From: Litorimonas sp039975855
GTDB lineage: Bacteria > Pseudomonadota > Alphaproteobacteria > Caulobacterales > Maricaulaceae
Direction of reading: 5' to 3'
Assembly (NCBI GenBank): GCA_039975855.1
Contig: JBDWGH010000004.1
Span: 434,001 to 498,000, forward strand
Length of the DNA stretch: 64,000 nt
Every line of letters begins with the position of its first letter. The stretch's first letter is position 1. Shown here piece after piece: positions 34,162-43,122 of the stretch. The translations under genes and the position numbers were made by a program. The notes under the pieces were generated by a model. That model made no database searches. It was not told the origin of the DNA and was given only the letters and a program-made list of their open reading frames with translations.

Positions 34162-37100
34162 ATGTTTAAACGTCTCCTCGACTTTGAAATTAAATATCAA
34201 ACACGTCAGATCGGCTTTTGGGTCGTTTTGGCAGTTATGGTAATATTCGGCGCGCTGACAGTCATGTTCCCAGAGGCATTCGGGTCCAACATGTCAGGCT
34301 CCCGCATCAAGGCCAACGGATCTCAAATGGTCGCACGCGGTATCGTATCTGCCTTCCTTCCAATTATTTTCTTCGGCGGCGTTTTCACCGTTACGGGCAT
34401 TTTGCGAGACAAAACTTCCAATATGTTGGAGATCGTTCACGCTACTCCTGTTTCAACTCGTGACATGACACTTGCAAGAATGGCTGGGATTTTCGGAATC
34501 GTTACCCTTGCCATCTTCGTCTTTCTCCTCACGCAATTTGTTGCGCAATTCAGCCCAAATATAGACTCTGAAACCTTGGGCCCAGTTCGCCCTCAATATT
34601 ATCTTCAACCTTTTTTGGTCTTCAGCGTCGTAAATGCACTATTTGTTACAGCCTTTTTCACGCTGATAGCTGGCCTAACTCAGAATCGCGTTTTGGTTCT
34701 CGTTTCCGCAATTGGTCTGTTTTTCTGGACACTAATGACGGGATTGGTCACCGAATTAGACGTTCCAAAATGGTTTCAAGCGACTGTCGATCCCTTTGGT
34801 AGCTTAGCCTATGAAATGGATACGGATTTCTGGTCAACTGATGAACGTAATTCACGTTTGCTATCCCTTAATGGATATGTCGGGCTTAATCGATTGGTTT
34901 GGGGCGTTATTTCAATCGGCACCCTTGCGCTCGTTTTTAACCGTTTCAAACGCGGCCTGGTCACTGGCAAAACAAAACGAAGCAAATCAGTGATGGAAGG
35001 CACGGGCCTCGCCTATGCTGGCGTCGCGCAGAAATCAGGATTTACAGCGGATATTGCGGCATTGATAACGCGAACGAAGTTCGAATTTTTTACAACCGTC
35101 CGATCCGTTCCTTTTGCAATACTGGCAAGTTTGGCTGCGGCATTCTTCGCGCTGCTCGTTATTATCACCGTTTTCTTCTCACCGCAGAAACTCATTCCGA
35201 CATCACTCTTCATGTCAGCTGTTGGATTTGCATCGCTTCTGATCCCGATGATTTTGATTATTTCGTTTTTCTCGGCCGAAATGGTGTTTCGAGACAAGGG
35301 CGCGAAGTTTAATGAGCTTTTGGATTCCACAAATGTATCAAACTGGCCGCTAATGGTAGGCAAGTGGCTCGCTCTCATGGGTGTTGTCACATTGCTTTGT
35401 ACGATCGGCATGTTCATTGGAATGTTCGTCCAGCTCGTAACGGACAGCCCCCCAATTAACCTCGGTATCTATCTAAAATTCACCTTCTTAAACCAGCTAC
35501 CAAACTACCTCTTTTTGGCAAGCTTGGCGATGATTGTTCAAATTTTTGTGCCTAACCGCATCGTAGGAATGCTTGCGGCAGCCGGAGCAATTATTGGCGT
35601 CGAATTCTTCTTGGGGCGCTTACCCTTCTATCATCCCTTGCTAGGTTTTGGTGGAAGGTCTCCTGGGGCTTTGTCCGAAATTTCTCCTTATGGTAACTGG
35701 ATTTCGTTCCGGTGGTTCAATTTCTACTGGCTTATGTTTGTCACCGCACTCGGCGTCTTAGGCGTTTGGCTCTGGCGCAGAGGTTTGCAGACCGGAATTA
35801 TTCATCGTTTCAATAATATTGGGTCCAATATTAGTAAGTTATCCGCCGGAATTATGGCTTTAGCGATCGTTGCCTTCTTCGGTGCTGGTGCATTTATTTA
35901 TAAAGCTTATGACGCCGTCGATTATTCAAACCGGAAAGCCCAAGAAGCCCAACAAGTTAAAGGCGAGAAACTCTTCGCCTCTGAACGGGATTACCCTCGT
36001 CCCCATACGCGGGCTGTTAAAGTCGATGTTCAAATTTACCCGAAGAAACAAGAAGCCTTGATCAAAGGCACAATGGAACTTCAGAACTCGAGCGGTGAGC
36101 CGATTACAGAACTCTATGTGCAAGTCCCGACGAGTCACGAAGAAGACATGCGAGTTCTGAACATCGTTGGAGCGACAGATGTTATCGACGTTGAGACGGT
36201 GATTGAGACCGATGACGGTGAAGAAATAGAAATAGCAAAGGGGATGAATGCAGAAGGCGACCTAGTTTCCGACATGCATGTGTATGGCACACGCTTATTC
36301 CGATTCGAGCCACCTCTTGCGGATGGCGCAATGACGACAGTGACCTATGAAGCCTTCTATCACGCGCCCCGTTTGGCCGATGGCAGCAACATCTCGAAAA
36401 ACGGTACGTTCCTTAACAACTATGGTGGCGGCGCTAGAGTTGTCCCTATTTTCGGACCGCCAGATCTTGCGATTCAAAGTTCAAATAAGAGACGTAAACT
36501 TGGTCTTGAAGAGCTTCCGAAATGGCCTGAGCCTGTTGCGGAAGGAACGGAGTTAAATCTGTTTGGTTTGCTCACTGGGCCAGCTGATATGATCGACCTT
36601 GAGGCGCGTGTCTGTACCGATGCACCGCAAACGCCTATCGCGCCCGGTAACCTCATCTCCGAAGAAAAAGTCGGCGATAATCGGATTTGCCGAACCTACA
36701 AAACAGACCAACCCATCAGCAATTTCTTCTCTATGCTATCCGGTGAGTATGCGGTCACCGAAGATAGCTGGGATGCACCAGATGGACGAAATATTCCGAT
36801 CCGTGTTTATCATGCTGAACAGCACGACTATTCTGTCGACACGATGATTAAGGCGACGCAGTTTAGCCTGGAGCATTTCACGGAACATTTCGCACCTTAT
36901 CAATATGATTATGTGCGCATTCTGGAAGTGCCGTTCATTGGATTTGCGCAGGCTTATGCTGGAACCATTCCCTATGCAGAGCAGGGCTTTATCATGAGCT
37001 CTGGTGATCCCGATGACATCAAAACGCTGGATAACGCCATGCAGACAACCATGCATGAAATGGGACATCAGTGGTTCGCCCATCAAATTGTCCCTGGATT

Positions 37101-37881
37101 TAGCCGTGGGTTCAATGTGCTGTCAGAAGGCCTAACCTCTTATGCTGCTATGGATGCCTATGAGGCATATTACGGGTGGGATAAGGCGCGCTATTCATTA
37201 GAGAAAGGCACGATCGAACAAATGGTGGCCATGGCCATGTTTGACAGCGAAAAAGAAGTGCCGCTCGCCATGGCACGCAATCAACAATATCTCGTTTATC
37301 AAAAAGCAGATTGGGTGTTGTGGAGTCTGAAGAACTATATCGGGCCGCAAAATTTGCGAGATGCGATGAAAGGGTTCCTGGATGATTACGGCCTACAAGG
37401 TCCGCCTTATCCAACCACAAAAACACTGACCAATGTCCTGCGTGACGCTGCTGGTCCAGAATATGATCAGCTCATAACCGATCAATGGGATCGCGTTGTG
37501 TGGTGGAAGTATAGCTTTGACGGAGATGGCCCAAGCCTGACGGAAACGGCCGACGGGAAATGGCGTGTCACCTTCACAGTCAAGACGGACAAGGACATTA
37601 AAACCGAAGAGATGGAAACGGCTGAAAGCTGGGCCGGCATTGACGGCGAAGTCTTGAACGAGCCATTAGAAATCGGTGTCTATTCCGAAGAACCAAAGAA
37701 ACTTTGGAGTGCTTGGACCGAATTGGAACGAGTTTGGATCTCAGAAGCCGAGCAAACAATCACTTTGGAGCTCGACGAAAAGCCAAGTTATATCGCAATT
37801 GATCCGCGCCGGTTAATGCTGGAGCGCAATGTGGACGACAATGTTCAATCCATTAGCGAAAGCTCCGCTTTCGCGCGTTAA
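34162..37881 (+). CDS. ABC-2 permease fused to M1-family metallopeptidase
   Basis: 1,239 residues. The first about 600 residues hold two ABC-2-type membrane halves (segments beginning GFWVVLAVMVIFGALTVMF and FAILASLAAAFFALLVIITV). After one more membrane span (IMALAIVAFFGAGAFIYKAY) comes a periplasmic M1 gluzincin domain with HEMGHQW (about residue 965) and the third ligand in LSEGLTS about 24 residues later. The aminopeptidase GxMEN motif is replaced by GTIPYAEQG (about residue 932). This fusion type is known in Bacteroidetes and Proteobacteria, but its substrate is not. An intrinsic terminator follows. Confidence 0.9.
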   Translation: MFKRLLDFEIKYQTRQIGFWVVLAVMVIFGALTVMFPEAFGSNMSGSRIKANGSQMVARGIVSAFLPIIFFGGVFTVTGILRDKTSNMLEIVHATPVSTRDMTLARMAGIFGIVTLAIFVFLLTQFVAQFSPNIDSETLGPVRPQYYLQPFLVFSVVNALFVTAFFTLIAGLTQNRVLVLVSAIGLFFWTLMTGLVTELDVPKWFQATVDPFGSLAYEMDTDFWSTDERNSRLLSLNGYVGLNRLVWGVISIGTLALVFNRFKRGLVTGKTKRSKSVMEGTGLAYAGVAQKSGFTADIAALITRTKFEFFTTVRSVPFAILASLAAAFFALLVIITVFFSPQKLIPTSLFMSAVGFASLLIPMILIISFFSAEMVFRDKGAKFNELLDSTNVSNWPLMVGKWLALMGVVTLLCTIGMFIGMFVQLVTDSPPINLGIYLKFTFLNQLPNYLFLASLAMIVQIFVPNRIVGMLAAAGAIIGVEFFLGRLPFYHPLLGFGGRSPGALSEISPYGNWISFRWFNFYWLMFVTALGVLGVWLWRRGLQTGIIHRFNNIGSNISKLSAGIMALAIVAFFGAGAFIYKAYDAVDYSNRKAQEAQQVKGEKLFASERDYPRPHTRAVKVDVQIYPKKQEALIKGTMELQNSSGEPITELYVQVPTSHEEDMRVLNIVGATDVIDVETVIETDDGEEIEIAKGMNAEGDLVSDMHVYGTRLFRFEPPLADGAMTTVTYEAFYHAPRLADGSNISKNGTFLNNYGGGARVVPIFGPPDLAIQSSNKRRKLGLEELPKWPEPVAEGTELNLFGLLTGPADMIDLEARVCTDAPQTPIAPGNLISEEKVGDNRICRTYKTDQPISNFFSMLSGEYAVTEDSWDAPDGRNIPIRVYHAEQHDYSVDTMIKATQFSLEHFTEHFAPYQYDYVRILEVPFIGFAQAYAGTIPYAEQGFIMSSGDPDDIKTLDNAMQTTMHEMGHQWFAHQIVPGFSRGFNVLSEGLTSYAAMDAYEAYYGWDKARYSLEKGTIEQMVAMAMFDSEKEVPLAMARNQQYLVYQKADWVLWSLKNYIGPQNLRDAMKGFLDDYGLQGPPYPTTKTLTNVLRDAAGPEYDQLITDQWDRVVWWKYSFDGDGPSLTETADGKWRVTFTVKTDKDIKTEEMETAESWAGIDGEVLNEPLEIGVYSEEPKKLWSAWTELERVWISEAEQTITLELDEKPSYIAIDPRRLMLERNVDDNVQSISESSAFAR

Positions 37882-37902
37882 TTGAACGCCAAACAACTTA
37901 CA

Positions 37903-37938
37903 AACAGCCGCTTCTTCCAGAGGCGGCTGTTTTTGTTT
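37903..37938 (+). terminator. intrinsic terminator of ABC/M1 operon
   Basis: AACAGCCGC (37903-37911) pairs with GCGGCTGTT (37923-37931) around an 11-nt loop, followed by a T-rich tail. Confidence 0.85.
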
Positions 37939-38033
37939 GTACGGCAGCATATTCAAGGCTGTGTGCTGCGCCTTGCCCATACGGGGCTGCACTGATAAGG
38001 CGCGCTCACTTCTAAGATTTAAGGACCGCCACC

Positions 38034-38597
38034 ATGAAAATGAACGGCAATGAAATTCGCCAAGGCAATATCATCAAACACCAAGATACGCTTTGGGTTG
38101 CAGTAAAATGTAATGCGGTAAAACCAGGCAAAGGCGGCGCCTTTAATCAGGTCGAGCTGAAGAACCTTCTCGACGGACGTAAACTCAATGAGCGCTTTCG
38201 CGCCGCCGAAACCGTAGAACGTATTCGCCTCGATCAGAAGAAGCACACTTATCTCTATCCCGAAGGCGATATGCTCGTTTTTATGAATGCTGAAAACTAT
38301 GAGCAGATCATGCTACAAGCTGAGTTTATTGGTGACCAAGCGCAATACCTCACGGACGGGATGGAAGTCGAAGTTGAATTTTATGAGGAGCGTCCAATTA
38401 CGATTGCGCTACCTGAACAAGTCATCTTGGAAGTCGAGGAAACGGAACCTGTCGTCAAAGGCCAAACAGCAGCGAACTCATATAAGCCTGCGACCTTGTC
38501 CAATGGCGCGCGAACAACTGTTCCGCCTTTTGTTGGCGTTGGCGAACGTCTAGTTATCAATACGACTGACGGATCTTACGTGAAGCGAGCCGATTAA
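38034..38597 (+). CDS. efp: elongation factor P
   Basis: 187 residues in three beta-barrel domains. The tip loop KPGKGGAF carries Lys33, the position modified by EpmA or otherwise in other bacteria. Further family marks are VELKNLLDGRKL, YLYPEGDMLVFMN and the C-terminal GARTTVPPFVGVGERLVINT. It relieves ribosome stalling at polyproline, relevant here because the PEPEP-rich protein at 17764 would need it. The stop overlaps the next start by one base (TAATG). Confidence 0.96.
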   Translation: MKMNGNEIRQGNIIKHQDTLWVAVKCNAVKPGKGGAFNQVELKNLLDGRKLNERFRAAETVERIRLDQKKHTYLYPEGDMLVFMNAENYEQIMLQAEFIGDQAQYLTDGMEVEVEFYEERPITIALPEQVILEVEETEPVVKGQTAANSYKPATLSNGARTTVPPFVGVGERLVINTTDGSYVKRAD

Positions 38598-38812
38598 TGA
38601 ACCAAAGAGAAGCACTCAAAAAAAGCTATTTAGAGACTTATGAAAACCCTTCAAAGGCAAAATTAGTTCATTTTTCAATTCTTCTTTCCGGCGTTTTTCT
38701 CGCTTTATTCTCGTTCAATGCCTCACTTTGGTTAATCGTATTAATTACACCTGTTCTTACATGGATCGCTTTCCTAATTGGCGATCAGTTTTTGTATAAG
38801 AAAGAAAAATAG
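38597..38812 (+). CDS. small hypothetical membrane protein coupled to efp
   Basis: 71 residues. The start overlaps the efp stop by one base, and the stop is directly followed by the suhB-like start, so it is surely in the same operon. Two membrane segments (VHFSILLSGVFLALFSFNAS and LWLIVLITPVLTWIAFLIGD) with short charged ends. No family is recognised. Confidence 0.75.
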   Translation: MNQREALKKSYLETYENPSKAKLVHFSILLSGVFLALFSFNASLWLIVLITPVLTWIAFLIGDQFLYKKEK

Positions 38813-39640
38813 ATGTCCGGAATGTCAGCTATCATGACCGTCATGCAGACGGCGGCGCGTAAAGCGTCACGCAAATTGCTTCGCGATTTTAACGAAGTCG
38901 AGCATCTGCAAGTCGCTCGTAAAGGGCCTGCCGATTTCGTTTCGCGGGCGGATAAGCAATGCGAGGAAACACTCGTTGAAATGCTCTCAGAATCCCGCCC
39001 AGGTTACGGCTTCCTTTTAGAAGAAGGCGGCGAGATTGAAGGCTCTGATAAGACCCATCGCTTCATCATCGACCCACTAGACGGCACGACCAATTATCTG
39101 CACGGGATTCCGCACTTTGCGATCTCCATTGCGCTCGAACGCGAAATTGACGGCAACCCACGCGAGATCGTGGCGGGCATGGTCTATAATCCGATTACGG
39201 ACGAAATGTTCATGGCCGAAAAGGGCAAAGGCGCCTTCGTCAATGACGGCACACGCGGCGGCGCAGATCGCCGTTTGCGGCCAGCGCGGCGCGACATTTT
39301 CCAAGACAGTATTTTTGCGACAGGCATCCCGTTTTTGGGCCGCCCTGGACACGCGAAATTCCTCAAGGAACTTCATAAAGTTATGGGGTCTTCCGCAGGT
39401 GTCCGCCGTATGGGCGCAGCTAGTCTGGACATGGTCTGGACAGCGGCAGGCCGTTATGATGGGTTCTGGGAACGCGGCCTCGCGCCATGGGACATCGCTG
39501 CAGGTGTCCTCATCTGCCAAGAAGCCGGATGCGTTGTCGAGTCTCTATCTTGTGGTGATGAAGACCCAACTTATATAGGCGACCCGCTCGTAACGAATGC
39601 GACCCTACTGCCGATGTTGAAGGATCGTTTGGCGGGTTAG
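38813..39640 (+). CDS. suhB: inositol monophosphatase family protein (SuhB-like)
   Basis: 275 residues. Metal-binding motif A is FIIDPLDGTTNYLHGIPHF, the Glu is in EEGGEIEG, and motif B is RGLAPWDIAAG. The pattern matches the SuhB/IMPase branch, acting on inositol-1-phosphate or related sugar phosphates, with a possible ribosome-biogenesis role in SuhB proteins. It is the third gene of the efp operon. Four bases overlap the convergent gene at 39637. Confidence 0.9.
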   Translation: MSGMSAIMTVMQTAARKASRKLLRDFNEVEHLQVARKGPADFVSRADKQCEETLVEMLSESRPGYGFLLEEGGEIEGSDKTHRFIIDPLDGTTNYLHGIPHFAISIALEREIDGNPREIVAGMVYNPITDEMFMAEKGKGAFVNDGTRGGADRRLRPARRDIFQDSIFATGIPFLGRPGHAKFLKELHKVMGSSAGVRRMGAASLDMVWTAAGRYDGFWERGLAPWDIAAGVLICQEAGCVVESLSCGDEDPTYIGDPLVTNATLLPMLKDRLAG

Positions 39641-40335
39641 AGAAGACCGAAAGGAATTTCCCTATCGCCAGCTTTGTTTTTAACGAGGAATACATCCATT
39701 TTTTGGATGCCTTCTAAGGTTACCGATTCCCCTCTGACCTTATCGGTGAACACCCATCGCTCACCACACTCAGGACATTTCGGATAAAAGAGGTCGCTCT
39801 TGACTCCACTCCAGATAGATTTCTCGACTTTGGTCCATGCTTTTATCTCTTGAGGTATAAAGAGTGAATGACAATCCAAACATCCCGACACCTGTCCGCG
39901 CTTGATCGAGGCGCGGTCGGTCGTCATATACCCAAAATATGGAAGGCGTTCTCTGGCAATTTTTTCGAACGCCGCTTGGAATTTTTTATATCCAGGATCA
40001 TCGACACCCAAGTCGACCCGTTTCTCTCCAAAATATATAAAAGCCCCACCATCATCGGTCAGATACACCCAAGTTAGGTCATCAAGCGAATAGGTCGTTT
40101 TAAGAACACCCAAGCTACGAACGATAAACTCAGTCTTCGTGAGTTTCATTTTCTTCGGACGCCCCAGAAATAACAGGCCAAAGGATATTGCAAGTATGAC
40201 TGTTGTATCACGGAGTTCATTGTCTTTGAATACCACAACGTAGATACTCAGAATGGCAAGGCTTAGACCCAAGCCAAGATATATTTTTTGAAAGCCTGAC
40301 GATAAGATTGTGGCGGCGTTTTGGGACTCTTTCAT
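39637..40335 (-). CDS. hypothetical membrane protein with zinc-ribbon
   Basis: 232 residues. Two N-terminal membrane segments (IYLGLGLSLAILSIYVVVF and TVILAISFGLLFLG) are followed by a PH-like region (KKMKLTKTEFIVRSLGVLKT). The C-terminal part has two Cys pairs (CLDCHSLF and CPECGERW) that form a likely zinc ribbon. The overall function is unknown. It is convergent with suhB; the 5' side opens into a 534-bp non-coding region. Confidence 0.65.
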   Translation of the reverse strand: MKESQNAATILSSGFQKIYLGLGLSLAILSIYVVVFKDNELRDTTVILAISFGLLFLGRPKKMKLTKTEFIVRSLGVLKTTYSLDDLTWVYLTDDGGAFIYFGEKRVDLGVDDPGYKKFQAAFEKIARERLPYFGYMTTDRASIKRGQVSGCLDCHSLFIPQEIKAWTKVEKSIWSGVKSDLFYPKCPECGERWVFTDKVRGESVTLEGIQKMDVFLVKNKAGDREIPFGLL

Positions 40336-40407
40336 AATGCTGCTCTAGTAATTCTTAATTTCGAAGCCAACGGTTTTCCCACCCATGCGTTTACTCACAC
40401 CGCCCCG

Positions 40408-40706
40408 GTTGAAACTATGGTTTCAACATAGGGACTGCCAAAGTCTCATATTGGGCAAGTTAGGACTGCCCGCAGGTTCAGTCTCCGCGATGGAAGACCA
40501 AAGTAGTTAGTTTGTTTTACGCGGGTGTGAACCTGCGGCAACAGTTGTTGATGCACCGGGCGGGGGTCCCGCAGTTAGGCGTTCCGGTCAGACTCTACCC
40601 GTTTTATTAGATAGGCCCCGGTTCAACACCCAGCGGTCGTCTCTCAGCGCAGAAGGCCCGGCACAATTCGGAGACTAAATTCCAAATGCTCAGCCCTGCC
40701 GTCTCC
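40408..40706. other. structured non-coding region of unknown role
   Basis: The 534-bp gap 40336-40869 has no credible ORF but many hairpins. GTTGAAAC-TATG-GTTTCAAC (40408-40427) is a perfect hairpin. CCGCAGGTTCA (40470-40480) pairs with TGAACCTGCGG (40528-40538), with an inner CCGCG/CGCGG (40485-40489 with 40520-40524). GCGGG-GGT-CCCGC lies at 40560-40572, and GGAGAC/GTCTCC at 40670-40706. No run of T residues marks a strand. I see no tmRNA tag, RNase P or SRP RNA signature. It could be a non-coding RNA gene or a leader. Confidence 0.45.
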
Positions 40707-40869
40707 CGGACCAGTCAGAAAGCGCTAACCTGTCCTATGTCCGAAAGAACGAGTTAAATATGCGGTATAAAAAGGGATGTCCGGATGGAGTTTCTGAAAT
40801 ATCTCAGACGTGATTGAATTTCCCCAAATCTTTCTTCGGCAGGCCTCTCTGAAACGAGGATGAAATGTC

Positions 40870-41157
40870 CTACCCCACACTTTCATAAGTCTGGATATCG
40901 GGTGCACCTGCGAGGCATGGTCCCAATTTTGGCTGGGCCGCTAGAAAATAATCGGTTTGGCCATGCGCAGCCAAGGCTTCTTTATCCGTATATTTTTCCA
41001 TAAAGACATATTCCCCGCCCGCCTTGGATTTGAAGAGTTCATACAGAACACATCCGGGCTCATTCGCATTGACTTGGGATACCAGGGCGTTGGCGTGAGT
41101 TTCAAACTCTTCTTCCATGCCGGCTTTAACAGTCAGTTTCGCAATAACACCAATCAT
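40870..41157 (-). CDS. antibiotic biosynthesis monooxygenase (ABM) domain protein
   Basis: 95 residues from the ATG at 41155-41157 (MIGVIAKLTVKAGMEEEFET); the frame extends to 41202 through the upstream terminator. The ABM/YgiN ferredoxin-like fold is clear (CVLYELFKSK, YVFMEKYTDKEALAAHGQTD). Members act as quinol monooxygenases or as small dimeric proteins of unknown role. It lies just past the kdgK terminator, so it is likely a separate unit, though some read-through is possible. Confidence 0.8.
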   Translation of the reverse strand: MIGVIAKLTVKAGMEEEFETHANALVSQVNANEPGCVLYELFKSKAGGEYVFMEKYTDKEALAAHGQTDYFLAAQPKLGPCLAGAPDIQTYESVG

Positions 41158-41202
41158 ACATCTCTCCAAAATTTGAAACGTGCTTGCCTTGTTTTCGGGC
41201 AC

Positions 41203-41231
41203 AAAAAAAGGGGCAAACCGAAGCTCGCCCC
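41203..41231 (-). terminator. intrinsic terminator of eda-kdgK
   Basis: On the minus strand a 9-bp stem (41223-41231 with 41210-41218, two G-U pairs) closes a UUCG tetraloop and is followed by seven U residues (complement of 41203-41209). Confidence 0.92.
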
Positions 41232-41255
41232 TTCCCCTCCAGAGTTCCGATTGGC

Positions 41256-42293
41256 TTAGCGTTGAACGCGGCCAGATCCGTCACCACCCATAAGGGCTTC
41301 GACTTCTTTGCGGTTGACGCGGTTGAAGTCGCCCAAAACAGAATGTTTCAGGGCACTGCCTGCGACAGCGAATTCGAGGCTTTGCTGACGATCTTCATAT
41401 AGGTTGAGGCCAGCGATAAAGGCAGAGGCAAAGCTGTCGCCGCCGCCAACACGGTCCACGATATCAGTCAGCTGATACTTCTTGGATGATAAGAATCCGT
41501 TTTCACGGTCGCGCATACAAGCAGACCAGCCATTAATGTTGGCATTTACAGCGGCGCGAAGGGTGATCGCGATTGTGGACATTCCTGGATAGATATCGAG
41601 AACCTTCTGAGACAGTTCTTCATACTTGCTGAGGTCTAGGTGACCAGAGCCGCTTTCGACATCGACATCGACTGAAATGCCGAGAGACTTCTGGCAGTCC
41701 TCTTCATTAGCGATACCGACATCGACATATTTCACGAGGTCTTTCATGACTTCGGGAGCCGTCTTGCCGTACTTCCAAAGCTTGCCACGGAAGTTAAAAT
41801 CGCAGGATACAGTTACACCAGCTTTTTGCGCTTCTTGCACGCATTCCATAGACAGGTCAGCTGACCCTTGAGACAAGGCCGGTGTGATACCTGTGATGTG
41901 AAGCCATTTTGCGTCCTTAAAAATTGTTGGCCAATCAAAATCACCGACTTTAGCTTCGCAGATAGAAGACGCCGCACGGTCATAAATGACTTTGGATGGG
42001 CGTTGGTTGGCACCTGTTTCAAGGTAGTAAATACCAACACGGTCACCTTGGCGTTTCACATTCGACGTATCGACGCCGAGGGCGCGAAGAGAATTAATCG
42101 CGTTTTGGCCGATGTCATTGTCCGGCAATGCGGAGATGAAACCCGCATCTAGGCCATAGTTACAAAGGGAAACAGCAACATTCGCTTCGCCGCCACCAAA
42201 GGTGGCTTCGAAAGATGGAGATTGGAAAAAGCGCTCATAGCCATTCGTCCGCAGACGCAGCATGATTTCGCCAAAAGATAGAAAGTCAGTCAT
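41256..42293 (-). CDS. kdgK: 2-dehydro-3-deoxygluconokinase (PfkB family)
   Basis: 345 residues. Substrate-side glycine motif FGGGEANVAVSLCNYGLDAG, and the PfkB anion-hole/catalytic signature DRVGGGDSFASAFIAG near residue 300. It phosphorylates KDG to KDPG with ATP. It follows eda by 14 bp with an AGAGGAA ribosome-binding site. Other PfkB sugar kinases are possible, but linkage to a KDPG aldolase and alginate lyases makes KdgK the strongest call. Confidence 0.92.
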   Translation of the reverse strand: MTDFLSFGEIMLRLRTNGYERFFQSPSFEATFGGGEANVAVSLCNYGLDAGFISALPDNDIGQNAINSLRALGVDTSNVKRQGDRVGIYYLETGANQRPSKVIYDRAASSICEAKVGDFDWPTIFKDAKWLHITGITPALSQGSADLSMECVQEAQKAGVTVSCDFNFRGKLWKYGKTAPEVMKDLVKYVDVGIANEEDCQKSLGISVDVDVESGSGHLDLSKYEELSQKVLDIYPGMSTIAITLRAAVNANINGWSACMRDRENGFLSSKKYQLTDIVDRVGGGDSFASAFIAGLNLYEDRQQSLEFAVAGSALKHSVLGDFNRVNRKEVEALMGGDGSGRVQR

Positions 42294-42307
42294 TTTAAAA
42301 ATTCCTC

Positions 42308-42937
42308 TTATACGTTTGCGATTGCAATCGCGTCTTTAGCTAATTTGGTGATGGCCGCGAAGTCACCGGCTTCGATGGCTGCAGCTGGTGTGAGCCAGGA
42401 TCCGCCGCAGGCGAGCACGGCAGGAACCGCAAGATATTCATGTAAGTTCGCGGCACTCACACCGCCGGTAGGCATGAAACGCATATCGCGATAAACCGCA
42501 GACAAAGCCTTGAGCATTTTCGGACCGCCGACGACCGACGCTGGGAAAAGTTTCACAGTTTTAAGACCCATATTCCGAGCGAGTAGAGCTTCAGATGGGG
42601 TCGCAATCCCAGGCAAGATCGGAATATCGGCGGCTTGCGCAACCTTTACAGATGCTGGATCAAGACCCGGCGAGACAATAAACCCTGCGCCGCGGCGGAT
42701 GACTTCCTGGCTTTGATCAGCGCTGAGCACTGTTCCTGCGCCGACATGGGCATGCGGGAATTCTTTGGCGATAGCTTCGAGGCAATCCAATGCCGCGTCG
42801 GTGCGCAACACAACTTCCAGAACATCCAAACCGCCTTCAAGAAGCGCTTCCGAGATTTTCAATGCGGTTTTCGGGTCTTCTGATTGGACCAACGGAACAA
42901 CCCGTTTGGCTTCCAAAGAGTTTTCTAATGCGCTCAT
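42308..42937 (-). CDS. eda: KDPG/KHG aldolase
   Basis: 209 residues from the ATG at 42935-42937, with a GAGGAAAG ribosome-binding site; the frame runs to 42982 without support. Glu41 lies in LEVVLRTDAAL and the Schiff-base Lys129 in VKLFPASVVGG, matching the class I aldolase site of E. coli Eda. It cleaves KDPG to pyruvate and glyceraldehyde-3-phosphate, the last step of alginate breakdown. It is first in the eda-kdgK unit, under the IclR operators. Confidence 0.93.
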   Translation of the reverse strand: MSALENSLEAKRVVPLVQSEDPKTALKISEALLEGGLDVLEVVLRTDAALDCLEAIAKEFPHAHVGAGTVLSADQSQEVIRRGAGFIVSPGLDPASVKVAQAADIPILPGIATPSEALLARNMGLKTVKLFPASVVGGPKMLKALSAVYRDMRFMPTGGVSAANLHEYLAVPAVLACGGSWLTPAAAIEAGDFAAITKLAKDAIAIANV

Positions 42938-43021
42938 CTGTCTTTCCTCTGTTTTGTTTTCATAGGGGTAAGATGAGGCCATTGCCCGACGTCTTTCCCT
43001 GAACTCATTTTATTATTGACA

Positions 43022-43056
43022 GTTCCATATTTGGAACTTAATTCCTTATTTGGAAT
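43022..43056. promoter_or_regulatory. twin IclR-type operators between eda and iclR
   Basis: GTTCCATATTTGGAAC (43022-43037) and ATTCCTTATTTGGAAT (43041-43056) are near-perfect palindromes sharing the arms TTCC and GGAA and the centre TATTTGGAA. Their centres are 19 bp apart. They sit 85-119 bp before the eda start and 67-101 bp before the iclR start, so one regulator could control both directions. IclR-family proteins bind palindromes of this kind, often as tandem sites. Confidence 0.7.
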
Positions 43057-43122
43057 AATGACGAAAAGAGGAAGCCATGTCAATCTTTCTGACGTCATTT
43101 TATCGATGGGAAAACGTGTTTT

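Noticed and set aside
40400..40640. Possible tmRNA, RNase P RNA or tRNA in the structured gap
   Set aside because: A GGTTCAACACC segment looks like a T-arm, but no matching acceptor stem, CCA end or anticodon arm could be drawn. No AANDN-type tag and no RNase P or SRP core sequences were found.
40957..41402. Plus-strand ORFs over the ABM gene and kdgK end
   Set aside because: They run antisense through two recognised genes and a strong terminator.
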